Shown: piece after piece, positions 32,867-46,030 of the stretch
Layout: every line of letters begins with the position of its first letter
Position numbering within the stretch: the stretch's first letter is position 1
Assembly (NCBI GenBank): GCA_005281725.1
Contig: SSBO01000003.1
Coordinates: forward strand, 7,476,575 to 7,540,574
Reading direction: 5' to 3'
DNA from: Wuchereria bancrofti
Lineage: Eukaryota > Nematoda > Chromadorea > Rhabditida > Onchocercidae
DNA: 64,000 nucleotides
Notes under the pieces: generated by a model
What the model saw: only the letters and a program-made list of their open reading frames with translations
Databases searched by the model: none
Told to the model about the DNA's origin: nothing
Translations under genes and position numbers: made by a program

Positions 32867-34528
32867 ATGACGACCAAAGTGAAAGCTGTTGCTTATCGTC
32901 TAACTGGTGGTTCGAAAACAGTGTACAGTGCGGATTATGAAGAAAAAATTTTACTCTTCAACAATTTTAAAAAACAAATTGAGAAATTGATGGGTCTCAT
33001 GGTTACACTGGTCACCGTAAGTTATATTTGTTTGAATATATTTTATTTCTCTTAACTTATTTTAATCAATGATATATTATTATATTAGAGTTAATTTCCC
33101 CTTCTACTGCTTTTACAATCGTTCAGAAATCCAAGCCTTTTTTAATCAACAAACTTTCCTACTTTTTGCTAAGTAATACAACAAGAATCATATTGCACAA
33201 GTTTTATTTTTCATAGGATAATTTAGTAACTGAACTGAAACAAAAGATCTCAAGGGATACCGTTGATAGTGGAATGAATAAATTCGAAAAAGTTGGCCAA
33301 GCAATTTATAAGTATAGTAGCCAGATTGAAAATGATTCGTCTGCAGCAGTTCTAAAAACAGCCAAGGAAATATTCGATAATGCCGGTCAAAAACATCGCT
33401 CATTTCGGACAGATATGTTAGAGAATGTACAAAAATCTATGAAAGAATGGATTGAGGTAACTATAATGAGAAAGTAATTCGCTTTGTTATAATCCATTGG
33501 AAGTGTCAGATAGTAAACATTGAGGATTTCCAAAAGTGTTTACAGACAAACGCTAAAAATGTGAGCAAGGAGTTGAAATCTGTAGACAATAAACGGGACG
33601 AACTGGACTGTGCCATTAATAAATTACGAAAAAAACCGGATGATCTCGACATTCAGGTAGATTTTCATTTTTTGGAAGACTTCACAAAGACTTCCAGTAT
33701 TAAATATTAGTGACATGCATATGGATACTAAATTTACAATTCTAATTCGACATTTTTATTTTTTCTTTTATACGCTTTTACTGTAGGCTGTAAAGGAGCG
33801 CGCCGAAAGCATGTTTAAAGAAGAACTTGAAAAAACTGATAAATTATTAGATGATGAAATCAAGGAATCTGTAAGGCTAATGTTCTTTCTATGTTTGTTA
33901 GTAAATGAAGGCATTTCTTAAAGAAAAAAAGGAGTTCTTTTATTTTCTATTTTTTAAATTCTGTTTTTAACATATGAAAAAAGTCGAATGTTAGATGCAG
34001 TAGAATTGCTGATGTTCATAAAAATTGCTCGAATTTTTTTCATTTGATAGTGGACTCTTCAGAAATGTTATAGTTAATTCGACAGAAGAATGTCCATGCA
34101 ATATTTCAGCAATCAGTGATTTCATCTGCTATGATAGCACTGATGGAAGTGATAAAAGGTTACAACAAATGCATGAAGGAAATTTTTAAGGTTATTTTTC
34201 TAACATTTCTCGTCGATAAGAATAAAGATGTAACATATTACTTTGGGAATAGCAGGTTCTTAAAATTGTATCTCATTTCCTCTGATCAGTTTTAGAAATA
34301 ATTGCATTTATTAATTAATTGGCTTAGTAAGTAAGATGAAGGAAGGAACTTCATGTGAGCTTTTACGATGTTATAAGCTGAATAATTCATGAAGAATCTT
34401 ACAGCATTTTAAGAATTTTGAACGAAAATTTCAAAAACTCTAAACGACCATGAATTTCTGAAAAAAATAGACCTAATATTTTCTAATAATGTAATGCCAA
34501 TTTTCTTTAGCAGGGTGTCAAAGTATAA
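32867..34528 (+). CDS. BAR-domain-like coiled-coil protein, 227 aa, 6 exons
   Basis: Exons: 32867-33016, 33217-33456, 33546-33656, 33787-33870, 34110-34190, 34511-34528; all in phase 0. The last exon (CAGGGTGTC... TAA, 6 codons) is the least sure. The protein is almost wholly helical and charged, with three long helices. The N-terminal part resembles the nematode BAR family opening (SKTVYSADYEEKILLFNNFK), followed by MNKFEKVGQAIYKYSSQIE and the helix-2 signature ETNAKNVSKELKSVDNKRDE plus NKLRKKP, in the place where BAR domains carry D-x-KR-LD-A and KK-KP. Size fits a lone BAR domain, which would dimerise and bind or curve membranes. The assignment rests on pattern, not on a search; a generic coiled-coil protein is the alternative. 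Divergent from TGS1. Confidence 0.72.
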
Positions 34529-37381
34529 GTATGATAAGGAACAAGAAAAATTTAATGGAAAATAGGTCGGAAAATATGCGTTTTCTTTCTCATTGATTCA
34601 GTACCTTGGATGAAATGATTCAAAATAATGTATCATAATACTGACACCATAAAAACAACGAAGAGTAAAAAATTTACCTGCCTGAAGAAACTAGCCATAG
34701 TTTCTTATTTTTTTGACCTATTTATTCTCACATCAAAGAATATTAAAGTTTATAGAAGAAAACGGGAAACTGGAACTGGAAAAAGGAAAATATTTAATAT
34801 AGAAGCAAACATCTCGCTACTTGTATATCGGAAACATTTGACCCATAAATTGAGAAAACAATTTAGGTGGGAAGAATAACCAAGGTCACTTTTGCTGTAT
34901 ATACATTGTGTTTTACAGTAAAAGGTCACAAGTGACTTTAGACAATATGAATAGTGGAGATCTACATAGAAGCAGAGAAAATATTAAAGAAAAAGTGCAT
35001 TTTTCACAAAATGATCAATAATTCGAGGAATGCAAAAATGTCCTGATTATAGTGAAACACTACATTTTCTTTTCACCACATCAAAAATCAAATTTCACTC
35101 TTTTAAAAGTGCAAATTTCAAATTTATTTCTAAAAGTTCAAGTTTTTTTTTCTGGATGATATATAGATTTAAATCAGTGTATACTGCTATGCTGAGAGGA
35201 TATTTTGTGGACAAAGGCTAGAGGCAATTTGATGGAGTGTTGCTAACTAGATAAACAATATGTAAGCTTATCTAGTTACAAACAACTCTTTCACTCTAAT
35301 CGTCTCCTCTTCCTCTTTCCTCTTAGCAACTGTTAGCAAAGTCATCATCAGTCTAGCATATTTAAAAGTTTCATCTTCCTTCTTTTTTTTTTTACTCCAG
35401 TACTTGTTTGTTGTATATTTCTTCATCATTGTAATGATCATCATTGAAATGATAGCCATCATTTCGTAACTCTCTTTTTTCTTCTTATTCCTCATGTAAG
35501 TAAGCATTTCATTATCTCTTTTTTCCTTTCTATTTTCTTTTTTCAATTCATTCATTTGTAAAAGAATGAAAAAGATGAAAATGTGTTGCTTATTTTCAGA
35601 TATTTTCTATTGGTTTGCATAGTAAAGTTGAATAAATATTATTTTGTAAAGTATTTCAACGATAAATTTTTACTTTTCATTTTTTCATTTTGTAGTTTTC
35701 ATTCTTAACATGCACTCTAATGTATTAATTAATCTTTTCTAGATGTGTTATTCTTGAAGAAATAAATTTTTGATGATATATTAAGGTTTCATCTATTCAT
35801 TCTTAATTTTACTCACTTTTACTAAAACTTCAAGTGATGTATTTATATTTATTATATATTTATATTTATATATTCCGCTCTATAATATTACCAAACGGAT
35901 ATTTCTTCTGTACTAATTTCTAGTAAGATAGTTTGAATTCTTATTTGATTGTTTTCTTAATGAGTGATTTTCTATGTCAACATTGAAGCTCATATAATGC
36001 TCCGTGTAAGTGAGTGAATGTTTAGTAATTCGGGTATGTTCTTCGGTAGAGTGTAATATCTGCTAAATTTTGCACGACAGTTTAATGATTCAAATTTATT
36101 GAATAATTATGAAATTAAAGATTGATTTATTATTTAAGAATGTTACGATTGAGAGGAATTGATTTGAAATTAAGTAAGTAGAAATATAATATAAAGTTTA
36201 AGTGTAGTCTACTTATTCTAGATATGCAATTCTTATTTATCTTCTAATTCTAATTCTATCATTTGAATCTAACCAAATTGGAATTTATGGAAATGAAATA
36301 ATACACTTCTATTAGAAGTATCTTCCTATCTTTCGACAACTTTGACAAATTTTATTTCATTATAACTTGATAACTTTACATAAGTCTTATTTATAATAAT
36401 TCATTGCATATTCTTCCGTTCCCTATGAGAAGCACTATTAATGTTCATGAATTTGGAATTAGTTTTTCTCATTTCGTCAATCATTCAAATGCCCAAAAAT
36501 ATAACTACTTTACAACAGGTAATATATAAATTCGATGACTTGTAGCAGTAATTAATTTATAGGATTAGTACACTGATATTAATATGTATACGTGCATATT
36601 ACGTACGTGATAATAGATTTACATACGTATGGAGCTTTAACATATATTCATTATCGTCCTTGCACATAAAATTTAATTTCATGTTATTGTTCATCAGAAG
36701 AAAGCAAAGTATGAAGAAATTAAGAAAAAGCAATGAAAGATAATTATCAGCTAGGAAATATATGCCCGAACATTTGATGTTATCAGTGATAAATGAATTT
36801 GCATAGCTTGTAAAAAATATATATGACCGAAAGAGAATAGTATATCTTATGAAATTGTGAATGATTTTAAACTTTAGAAAAATTCAATACACATGCAATC
36901 GACCGATGCATTTATTCATACTGATAATAATTCTGAGGCTGTATCGGATTCGTACACAAGATGCCATACAGCAGTAGAAGATGAAAAGTGAAAACGAAAA
37001 GAGTAGGAGAGAGAGAGAGAGGGAGGGAGTTATGTTGCTTTACTGCTCAAGTTACGAGGCTAATTGGATTTATTGGAAATTCTTATTAATGAAATTAGTA
37101 AACTGCTATAGTTTGAACTGTTGTATCAACATATCTCTTTAATTTAGCTAAATAAATGAAATTTTGTATTATTGAATTTTGCATTATAAATTAGTTAGTG
37201 TCATATATTGCATGTACGAGAAAACTTTGAAATCATAAAACATCAGTAGCACTTTGCTTTTTCCTTGCATTTCAGATTGATTTGTATTACACGGAAACGA
37301 CGAATAAGTAAAGGTGCTTCATAATTATTATTGTTTCATAATTAATTATTGAATCGACGAATTGAACGAATATTGAATACA
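34529..37381. other. Gene-poor region
   Basis: 2.85 kb without a supportable gene on either strand. It contains T/C-rich and A/G-rich low-complexity tracts (35280-35560), TATATTTATA repeats near 35840-35875, and a GA/GGA microsatellite at 37006-37029. A TTTCAG trans-splice acceptor for the TRIC gene lies at 37271-37275, giving a leader of about 106 nt. Confidence 0.6.
37006..37029. repeat. GA/GGA microsatellite
   Basis: Short (GA)n run passing into GGGAGGGA; simple sequence in the intergenic region 5' of the TRIC gene. Confidence 0.85.
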
Positions 37382-39059
37382 ATGTCTTTTGTGGATTATA
37401 TCAGGCTAGATCAACAAAGCCTCACAGGTGCCGCTAGTCGTGTGCAACGCCTCAGAATGTATCCATACTTTGATTTGGCACATTATATACTCGTTAGTTG
37501 TTATATTTTTATTATAGATATATTCTTTCAATTATAATTGATACAATTAAAGGAATGAAATGAATCATTGATTATTTCACTCTTATTCACTCCATTATTT
37601 TTATCATTTCATAAAATTATCGTTTCAAAAAATACATAGTATGACTGTTTCATTTTTGCTCATAGAAAAATTAGCTAGAAATAATTTTCAATTATTTTAA
37701 TATCCCATATTGTGTCACTCTGCAATGCATGATAAGATTTGACACTACGTAATGTAGAAAATATAAAGAAATAAGATCCTTACGTTTTCAGTACTTATCA
37801 CTTTAAAATGTGCAACAACGGTAGCAGACTATGTATGGAGTAAAATATACATTAAATGTATAAGCTGAAGTAGATAGACAAAAAAGAGAATACTTTGCCA
37901 GTCAAATATATTATTGACTTTTCTCCTGAACCTCTTGACTTCCCTGAGTCTCATTTGTGTATACTGCGGTAATTTAATTCAGTTGTTCTATTTCAGATGA
38001 CAATATCAGTTCGGGATGATTTAGGGACTGGAGCATCACTGTTTTCTCGGAAACATCCCTTGAGTTGTTGGCTTTCGTCAATGCTAATGTGCTTTGCGGG
38101 TAGCATCTCGGCTAGTTTCTTTTTGGGAGAACCAGTGATCGCACCTTTTAAACGACATGATGACATTTTGCTGGTTACTTACTTTGTAATTTATACTTAA
38201 ATGAAAGGAATTACTGTGAAGTAATGCCCTTCATTTTGAGACACTGCATAATCCCTTAGATATTATATATATTTTTTTAAATTACTGTTGAACGTTGGCT
38301 GTTTGCAAGATTCATTGTATTTTAATGGATCCGTTACATCAAACATCATCCATTGCAGTTCTTATTCCATTGATCATCATTTGTAATATTGTATTTTTGT
38401 ACCAAATACTGGTGATTATGAGTAGTTTAAGTAGTTGGTTAATAAGCAAAAGTTGTAGTTTTCAGGCTACTCTTGTTTGGTATTTCGTATTCTATTCTCC
38501 ATTCGATATAGTCTATAAAGTGTCAAAGCTTCTACCGATCAAAGTTGTTCTGTCCGTATTGAAAGAAGTTCGAAGAACGTCCAAGGTCCTTTTTTTGTAA
38601 ATATCTGCTTATTTCTTTTCTACTAAAAACTTACTGTAATTTCAGGTTTTTAAAAAGCTTCAGCAAGCGAATTATATTATGACTCTTTTTTCTTTAATTT
38701 TTAAGCTTTTAATTTGTAATCACATGTTCTTTGATAGGTAGCACATGGTGTGTTACATGCGTCGAAGTTGTACCCAAGTTCTTATCTTGTACATATCCTG
38801 GTAGGAACAGCCAGAGGAGCCGGTTCAGGAATCGTGCGAACAGTGGAACAGGTGAATTTTCGTCCTTCCTACTGAGTAATACATTCAGAATACGATTCAT
38901 TTGGTGATGAGCCTGTAATGGTATCGTCACTATCTATCAAAAAAGACATTGTTTTGAGCTTGCTACTTAGCCTAATTATATCTTTAGGTGTGTTGTAAGG
39001 TTTTTTCCTGGATAGTACGGTATTTCGTTTATTTTCGGCGCTGATTATGCTGCTGTTCC

Positions 39060-39096
<37 letters not shown>

Positions 39097-40005
39097 AAAA
39101 CTGTTGTTCCTACAGTTTCAATTAGTGAAAAGTGATTTTACTAGTTTTTCTTCATTTCTTTCCTCCAGGCTTATATTGATGATAAGAGCCCCTAAGTGCT
39201 CATTTTTTGGTTTTCAAAGTTCGAATCAAACACAAAATTTCAGTTGGTGAGAGGTGTATGGATACCAGCACATAACGAAGTACTTCGACCATCCTTTTCA
39301 ACCAAAGCTTGTTGCGTTGCATCGGTGATTCTTGTAATTGAAAGGCATTCCCGATACCTCTCTGCTCCTCACGATATCATTTATCTGGTTTGTTGAACTG
39401 CGCTTATCCATGCTTTCTTTAATTTTCAGCATGAAATAATTAAATGCTTCGTATTATTTTCAAATTTGCACCCGGATACACTTTATTCTAAGCTCCAGAC
39501 TTTTAATTAATACTGATTAATTATATTGACTAATTTAAGGTTTCGCTATGCCATACTTCTCTCCAAAAGTTAATTAAGCAGGATAAGTTTTTTGAAAGAG
39601 ATTTTCCAAATAACTTTTTTCAGTGTTACGCAGACTAGCCAAGCATGCTTTTGTTTTTGCAGGGTATTGCTGGCTTCTTTGTTTATTTCAAGTTGAGCGC
39701 CATATTGCTAAACGTTCAGGATCCTTTTGCACCGTTCGAGAATCTTTTTTGTGCCGTATTTATGGGTGGTATTTGGGATGCAATGTCTCGGTTAGTCATT
39801 TCTCATAACTTTAATTAGTTAACTTAATGTAATAAGACTGCGTCTTTTGAAAACGAAGATAAAATTTTTGATCCTGTACTTTTATTGTGTTTGTCTGCTT
39901 ATTGTTATGATTTAAAGAGCAATCATGGCCAGTCGAGAACGAAGAGCAGTTGGTCAGAAGGCAGAAAATGGTGCTTTACCTGCAGAACCAAAGAAAGACC
40001 AATGA
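37382..40005 (+). CDS. TMEM38: TRIC-type trimeric intracellular cation channel, 293 aa, 7 exons
   Basis: TRIC channels are K+-permeable homotrimers of the ER/SR membrane that balance charge during Ca2+ release. Exons: 37382-37492, 37997-38173, 38466-38585, 38738-38851, 39244-39387, 39663-39790, 39918-40005; 882 nt in frame. Landmarks: MYPYFDLAHYIL (human MFPFFDIAHYLV), KHPLSCWLSSMLMCFAGSI, ATLVWYFVFYSPFDIVYK, the lipid/voltage-linked KEV motif (129-131), ARGAGSG (161-167, human ARGAGG) with IVRTVEQLVRG, then the later helices and a charged tail ending KKDQ. Length equals the family (human TMEM38B 291 aa). The basic tail ends the protein as usual. A (GA)17 microsatellite lies in intron 4. The start is the first ATG after the acceptor at 37275 that gives the family N-terminus. 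Confidence 0.96.
39061..39094. repeat. GA microsatellite in TRIC intron 4
   Basis: A pure (GA)n run of about 33 bases, useful as a polymorphic marker; within an intron, no coding effect. Confidence 0.95.
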
Positions 40006-41825
40006 TATTTACAAAACTACAATCGATGACGGATATTTGCAGAAGTAATGGCAACACTGTTAAGTGATAGTAACTTTGCCAGTTGCTTCTTTGTTGTATT
40101 TCTCATCAGAAAGCAAGGAATTGTATGATCTTCCTAGAATTCGATGTTTTAGTTGAAAATAGTAGTTTGATAAAGAATATCTAAAGTGATGCTAGATTAA
40201 TTGCTTATTCGATGTTATCTATAGGATACTTTCATTTTCGTGCTTAGCCGTAGAGAAAAGCTATTAATTAAAAAGATAAGTGGAGAGAGTAAACATAAGA
40301 ACTTGAGTGTGATTACCTTTATTGAAGGCTTCTTATGTTTCAATTTTGAATGCTAGTTGTGTTTTTGATAGAAAAGAAATTTTGAATACGCTTATGATTA
40401 TAAAAATTATTGCAAGTAGACTGACGCATCTATGTCGTATCATCTTTGATCATTTATCTTTCTACCTGCACCAGCTCGAAATGTATCGCTTAGTCAGTAA
40501 CTGAAAAAAAAGTACAAATCTGTTTCATTAACGTTTATATGATTTCCTTAAAACAGTGCTATTTATATCTAATGTCTTATACAGATAAATATTGGGATGT
40601 TTAAGGATGCAATAAGTTATTTTTATTCTATTGATCACAAAAATTGTTTGCATTGTGCTGCATTATTTGCTGTTCGACGTATTATATACAATAGTTTTAC
40701 TATGGTTTATTTTGCTATTCAATTTTCAAATTTCGATTTTCAATATTTATGAACGATAATTTATATTTTCTTGCAAATTTACATCATAAAATTGATGAAA
40801 TTTGTAAGAAAGATGCACAAATAATTATATCTTGTGAAAAGCTCTTTAAAACTACGTGGATTGTCAATTCACCAAGTAAAGTCTCTGTGCGTGAACTGAT
40901 ATGAAATAGTAGGTTAGAAATGCATATCATCACCAATAGAATGATAGTTTCTGTTTGTTTCAAAATGAGGAAAGTTCATATTGTTGACAGTTGCATCAAC
41001 TGGCTTATTCTCATAATAGGTACTTTTAGGTGTTGAAAATTGTCATCCATCTTACCCTTGCTTATAACTTTACTCCCATCTAGTTGTACTCATTCTGTCT
41101 GAGAAAATTATTGCTTCTCATTTATCAATTAATTGCAATTTTGTAAACAAAAGTTTATCAGAAAGTCTTATGCTCAAACACTGATTGTCTTTAGTCTGAC
41201 CTTTTTATCAACAACGTCATTCTGTTACTTATCAATGGTTTAATACAAATCTCAATAACATTATTTTATAATAGCAGTCGAATTTCAGATAATTGCAATG
41301 GATTCTAATCAGTTTCATACTTTATTACGCATTTTGATATTTGCTTGAAAAAAAAACTTCGATTATATCAGTCCAGAACTTTCCCTCTCTGCTATCATAT
41401 CTTCCTTCAGTATAGGTTTTCTATCTTGAGTGTTTCACTTCATTTAAGATGATTCGATATATCATTAATATATATTTAGTTAATTAGATATATGGCATAG
41501 GAGTCATACTTAAATGTATAATGGATAATTTATTCCTCTGTTATCGATAATTGGAGTGATTCTTCATTAATTATTAGCCTTTATCATACTTTATTGATAA
41601 CAGCATATAATACGAGTAATTAAAAATACATTTAAATCTTGAACGAACAATAACAGCAGCAGCAGCAGTGCATTCGTCATCCTATGTCTGATCACATAGC
41701 ATTCTTATCACTGTTCCAGACGTGTTGGCTTGACATTTCTCTTAAGCTATTTAACTATTTTAGAAGATGGAAAGAAATATGATCGATCACATATTATCCT
41801 TCGTTAGTTTCATTTTTCTTTCAGG
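40006..41825. other. Intergenic region between TRIC and TOE1
   Basis: 1.8 kb between same-strand genes. AT-rich with many A/T runs; includes a short CAG repeat at 41654-41668 and, at the right end, CTTTCAG directly before the TOE1 ATG. No exon supported; the left part is likely the TRIC 3' UTR. Confidence 0.55.
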
Positions 41826-44800
41826 ATGGTAATTAACAAAGATATGTTTGAGGCTATACAATGCCCTGATGACAACACGTGTTGTTTAATACCACTATCC
41901 AAAAGCAGTTTTCGAAGTCGTAAAGGTTATCTGTCAAATATTGTTGTGATTGAAGTGAACAAAGAAAATTTGAGCGTTACATGGCCTTATCTTTTGCTTT
42001 CAATCCGGAATGCATCATTTATATCGCTTGATTTGGTATGTCATTTGGTATTGCTTCATTTATTGCTACAAGCAAATATTTAGTACTTTTTCAAGTATTT
42101 TTCTGAGATTTACAGAAATAAATTGATGGTTTTCCAATTTGATTTTTTTTTGGATTGATGTATTAATAATAATTCTGATAAATACAAGTAATATACTAAG
42201 AATGTAGCCTTCTTCGATTTTGAAGTCTTAGTCAAAGGCTTAACGGAACTATAATATAAAAAATATTCCTAAGCTTTATGCACACGATCCCCTCGACGAT
42301 AGTAATGAAACAATAATAATAGTAATGATGATGAAGGATAATAAGTGATGAGATTTTTGGTGAAATTGATAAACTTATCAGTGTTTCTCGAAATTTCTTG
42401 GTGATTAGAAACTAATTGTTTGTTTCAATCATATATTATAAAATAAGATTATTAATTCGGATGTGGCGATATATACTATCCACATTTTTGTAATAAGCAC
42501 TGTCTCATTTGTGTAATTGTTACTTATTTCTCATCCAGTGTATTTTGAACTTCTTTAAATTCTATTCAAGAATACAGTTCTCAATACATACATAAGGATG
42601 CATGACTGTTATTACCAAGAGATTAAACAAATAGTTTGTTACTTATATAAGAGGTTATTCTTATTCTCAATTTTTTCTTTAGGAACTTAGTGGTTTGGGA
42701 ATACAAAAAGGATGGTTAGCGAAATCGTTGGAAGAACGGTACGATGTTATCCGAAAAAGTGCACAGAGCCGTTCGGTGCTTTCTGTTGGTATTGCAACCT
42801 TTCAGTTAGTAAGTAGAAAAGAAACAGATGCAAAGAAGAAACTCAAATACAGATGTCAGGTTCGGACTTTTGTTGTCTTTTAACATGCATTTTGACGTAT
42901 AGAAATAATAATTGTTAATCGTTAGTTTCATTTTTAGTTTCTTTTCAAGCTATCTCTTTTCTTTTGCCGTAACATTAGGAACGCTATAGTATACTGGAAT
43001 ATAAAAGTAAGGCTTAACATCAGTAAAAATTACATCGATGCAGTTAATCTGAGTAATTTCGAGTTGAATTTAGTTAATTTCGTTTCAGGTTTTCAATATA
43101 CTTACATTATGTACCGTACCGTTTATTGTTGAAGCAGATGGATTTCAGTTTTTATCGAAGCACAAATTCGATTTTAATCGATGGATCAATTTAGGCATTC
43201 CGTATGGCAATGATACTGAAAAGGTAAATACATTTTTAAGCAATTTCTTCTTGTCTGGTTATTTCGCTTGGAAACACAATGCTGATATATTTAATTCCTA
43301 ATTATGCTTTCAGTCGTATTTGAAAAAAAAAAAAGGAAATTCCTGCTCATTTAACCAAGAGAATATAGTTTATTTCACAGATTAATTTAAATTGATGTCT
43401 TAGATGTTAATAGTAATGGAAGAGAATTTTGATCTATCAGAATAATGCACTAATTAGTCATATTAATATAATTGAATTAAATGACAATACAAAAATAATT
43501 TAATCATCCATTATGAAATCTTCCAGGCAAATACAATGAAGACATTGTGGCATGAAGTGTTATGCGCTGCTGTTCCAATCACACTGCATAATGGGCTTAT
43601 CGATTTAGCATTCATTTATCAACACTTCTATAGTGTTTTACCGGAAACATTCAGTGAATTCGTCGTCAGTGTTTCCGATTGGTTTCTTTTGTCGGAAGGC
43701 ATTCCTGGTCTCTATGACTCGAAATACATCGCGGAATATATCAGTCGATTTAAAGCATCTTTTCTAGAATATGTTTTCAGAAAATGGTACTTCTAAAACT
43801 ATTTGTATATCTTTCTTACATAAAATGAAAACAAAATCTTTTTGGTTTGAAATAGATGTAGGTCAGTTGCAGTCAGCGCAGGTTTTGCAAAGTCAGTCTG
43901 CTGTTACTTTTACGTAAAAGTATTCTTGTTAGGCAAAAATAGTGGCCTCAAATATTTCAAAAATTTCAGTCAACGTGAAAATGCAATTGAACAAGCACGT
44001 AATCGGTTGTATGTAAGTATTGAATTCGATTTCAAATCTGCGGAAACGCATTTGAAAAATACTGTTGATATAGTCGATTGTAAATTGCCCGATAATTTCG
44101 ATGCGAGTGCTTCGATGGAATCCTGCTTCATTACTGACGAACAAAAAAATTCACTTTGTAAGCGATATTCGGTGAGTTTTTCAATTCTCACATTCATTAT
44201 CGATTTTTCATTAAAAACAGTCTCAGTGATGTTATGCAGTTTTACTAATTCATAATTTACTTTTCATATCTAGAGTATATATATTTATATGGGTTTATAT
44301 TCTGTTTTTGAAACGACAAATGCCTGCGGCAGAATTAACTACTACAGTTTGTTTAAATGAGTAAAATTATCTTTTAATAAATCTCACTTTTGATGAAAAA
44401 TGTTGTGAATTCCAACATAATTGTGTTGTATTTAGAATATACTTATGGTAATAAAAATGTGGTAACTTTAAGGGTTACTTCATTTTGAAAGTATTCAATT
44501 TCATTTTATTCCGCTGTTTTATACATTTTTTCTTGCATTTATTAACGATATAACGATAGATAAAATATTTGGTCAGATGAATCAGCACTAAAAAAATATG
44601 AGGTAGATATGAATTAAATCAAGTTATATAGTATAGCTATTTTGCAGAATTATGGGTTCTGTCACTCCAAAAATTGTTCATATATACATGACATTGACAT
44701 CTTATTGAGCTTGGAGGAGCAAAAGCAATCAAGGGTAAGTCTTTATATTTAAGTTTTGAATTCTGTACGGATTTTATTCCAATTTCCGGCAGTAATTTAG

Positions 44801-46030
44801 AATTACAGCAATTTAGTGTTGAAAAAAAAACGTATAAACCGTTGCATTTTTATTGAAAAAAATAATTATTTCTAGTAATAAATCAGGTTATTTTAAAAAG
44901 ACGTTGATTGTATTGACAAGTTGAGGTAAGATAAATTTCATCACCTAATGTTTCTTTTAGATTCGTGAAAGGCGGAAAAGGAGATACGATTATGAGTCGA
45001 AACTTTCTGAGTCGGGATATACTGATGGTCAGAAGGATAAAATCTTAGTTTCAACAAGTACTAAAGAAAAAACTGTTGTGAAGCATAGCGAAACAAAGAC
45101 ATCAGCTAATCTAACTCAGACAACTAATTTACTGCAGTCAGTTACAGGTCCTAATTTTACTTATTTTAACTATTGCATGGCATTTTTTCTTCGCTTTCTC
45201 AAATTATTTCAAAATTCCTATTTCTTTAAATTAATATTATTCGTTTATTACTTGTTTAACACTATTTGCCTATTAACTTTAAGTAGTCGATCGACTACTT
45301 TCCGCTGTGAAGTTTCGGAAGTTAATATTCATTATCATTATTAAGATGCTCTCGTCGTGACTTTTCCATATTGCATATTTCATTCTTTTTATTCGACGAC
45401 TTATCCCTTTTGAAGCTCACCCAAGTCTGTTGTAAAGAAAATTAATTTGGTTCGTTCAGCCAAAAGACCATGAATGAGGGTGTTGTAAAAGTCCAAAAAA
45501 CTAAAGTCTATTAAAACTTGAGGGATTTATAGCACCTTTCTAAAGTTTAAGCTAAAAATTCTAACTTATTTTAGGTTGCCATCGTGCTGGTGTGGACTCG
45601 TTTATGACTGGTTTTGCAGTAGTATTTATGCAGCGTATGAATCTTTTGCGAACAGGGAATTTCGATCCGAAATGTGGTAGGTGTTCCTTATCAGGTTTCA
45701 GATTTTATAACAGTAGATTTCGAAAATTGTCCGATAATGAAGTGATATTTCAGAATGTTGCTTGCTTGTATAGATTCCATTTTTCTTTTTTCAGGGCTGT
45801 CAATCAGTTTGATATTTTAAAATGCTGATTCTATTCCAATCTTACTTTTCCAATAAATCTGGCTTCCTAATCAAAATCATATTTCAGGCAATAAAATGGC
45901 TTTATCAGGTACGATGACACCACTGGTACTTCAAAAAAGTGATTATGTCAAAGCAGTAAATGATCATATAGCAAAATGGACTGAAATTGAACGTGAACGA
46001 AACCGCAGAATGGAACTGCGAATTCGATGA
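41826..46030 (+). CDS. TOE1: TOE1-type DEDD 3' exonuclease with CCCH finger, 500 aa, 9 exons
   Basis: TOE1 is a CAF1/PARN-family deadenylase of Cajal bodies that trims 3' tails of pre-snRNAs and other small RNAs. Exons: 41826-42035, 42683-42859, 43089-43223, 43527-43786, 43970-44171, 44648-44734, 44961-45147, 45575-45676, 45888-46030; 1503 nt in frame. The nuclease core shows SLDLELSGLG (Asp69, Glu71), RSVLSVGIATF, LHNGLIDLAFIYQHFY (Asp200) and GLYDSKY (Asp238), so the acidic catalytic set is intact. The CCCH zinc finger uses C324, C333, C338 and H342 (C-x8-C-x4-C-x3-H; human spacing x8-x5-x3). A basic RERRKRRYD stretch follows (probable nuclear signal). The C-terminal CHRAGVDSFMTGFAV and NKMALSGTMTPL blocks match the human C-terminus. 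ATG is 1 nt after TTTCAG, so probably trans-spliced. Human protein 510 aa. Confidence 0.96.

Noticed and set aside
34628..34879. Plus-strand 83-codon frame after the BAR-like gene
   Set aside because: Lys-rich, AT-driven composition, no conserved pattern and no splice evidence; likely 3' flanking sequence.
35268..35555. Minus-strand open frame of Lys/Glu/Met/Asn
   Set aside because: Low-complexity purine-rich sequence with no splice partners; composition is that of simple repeat, not of a protein.
40322..40504. Plus-strand 60-codon frame downstream of TRIC
   Set aside because: Begins with a non-ATG codon and lacks any family-like pattern; probably TRIC 3' UTR.
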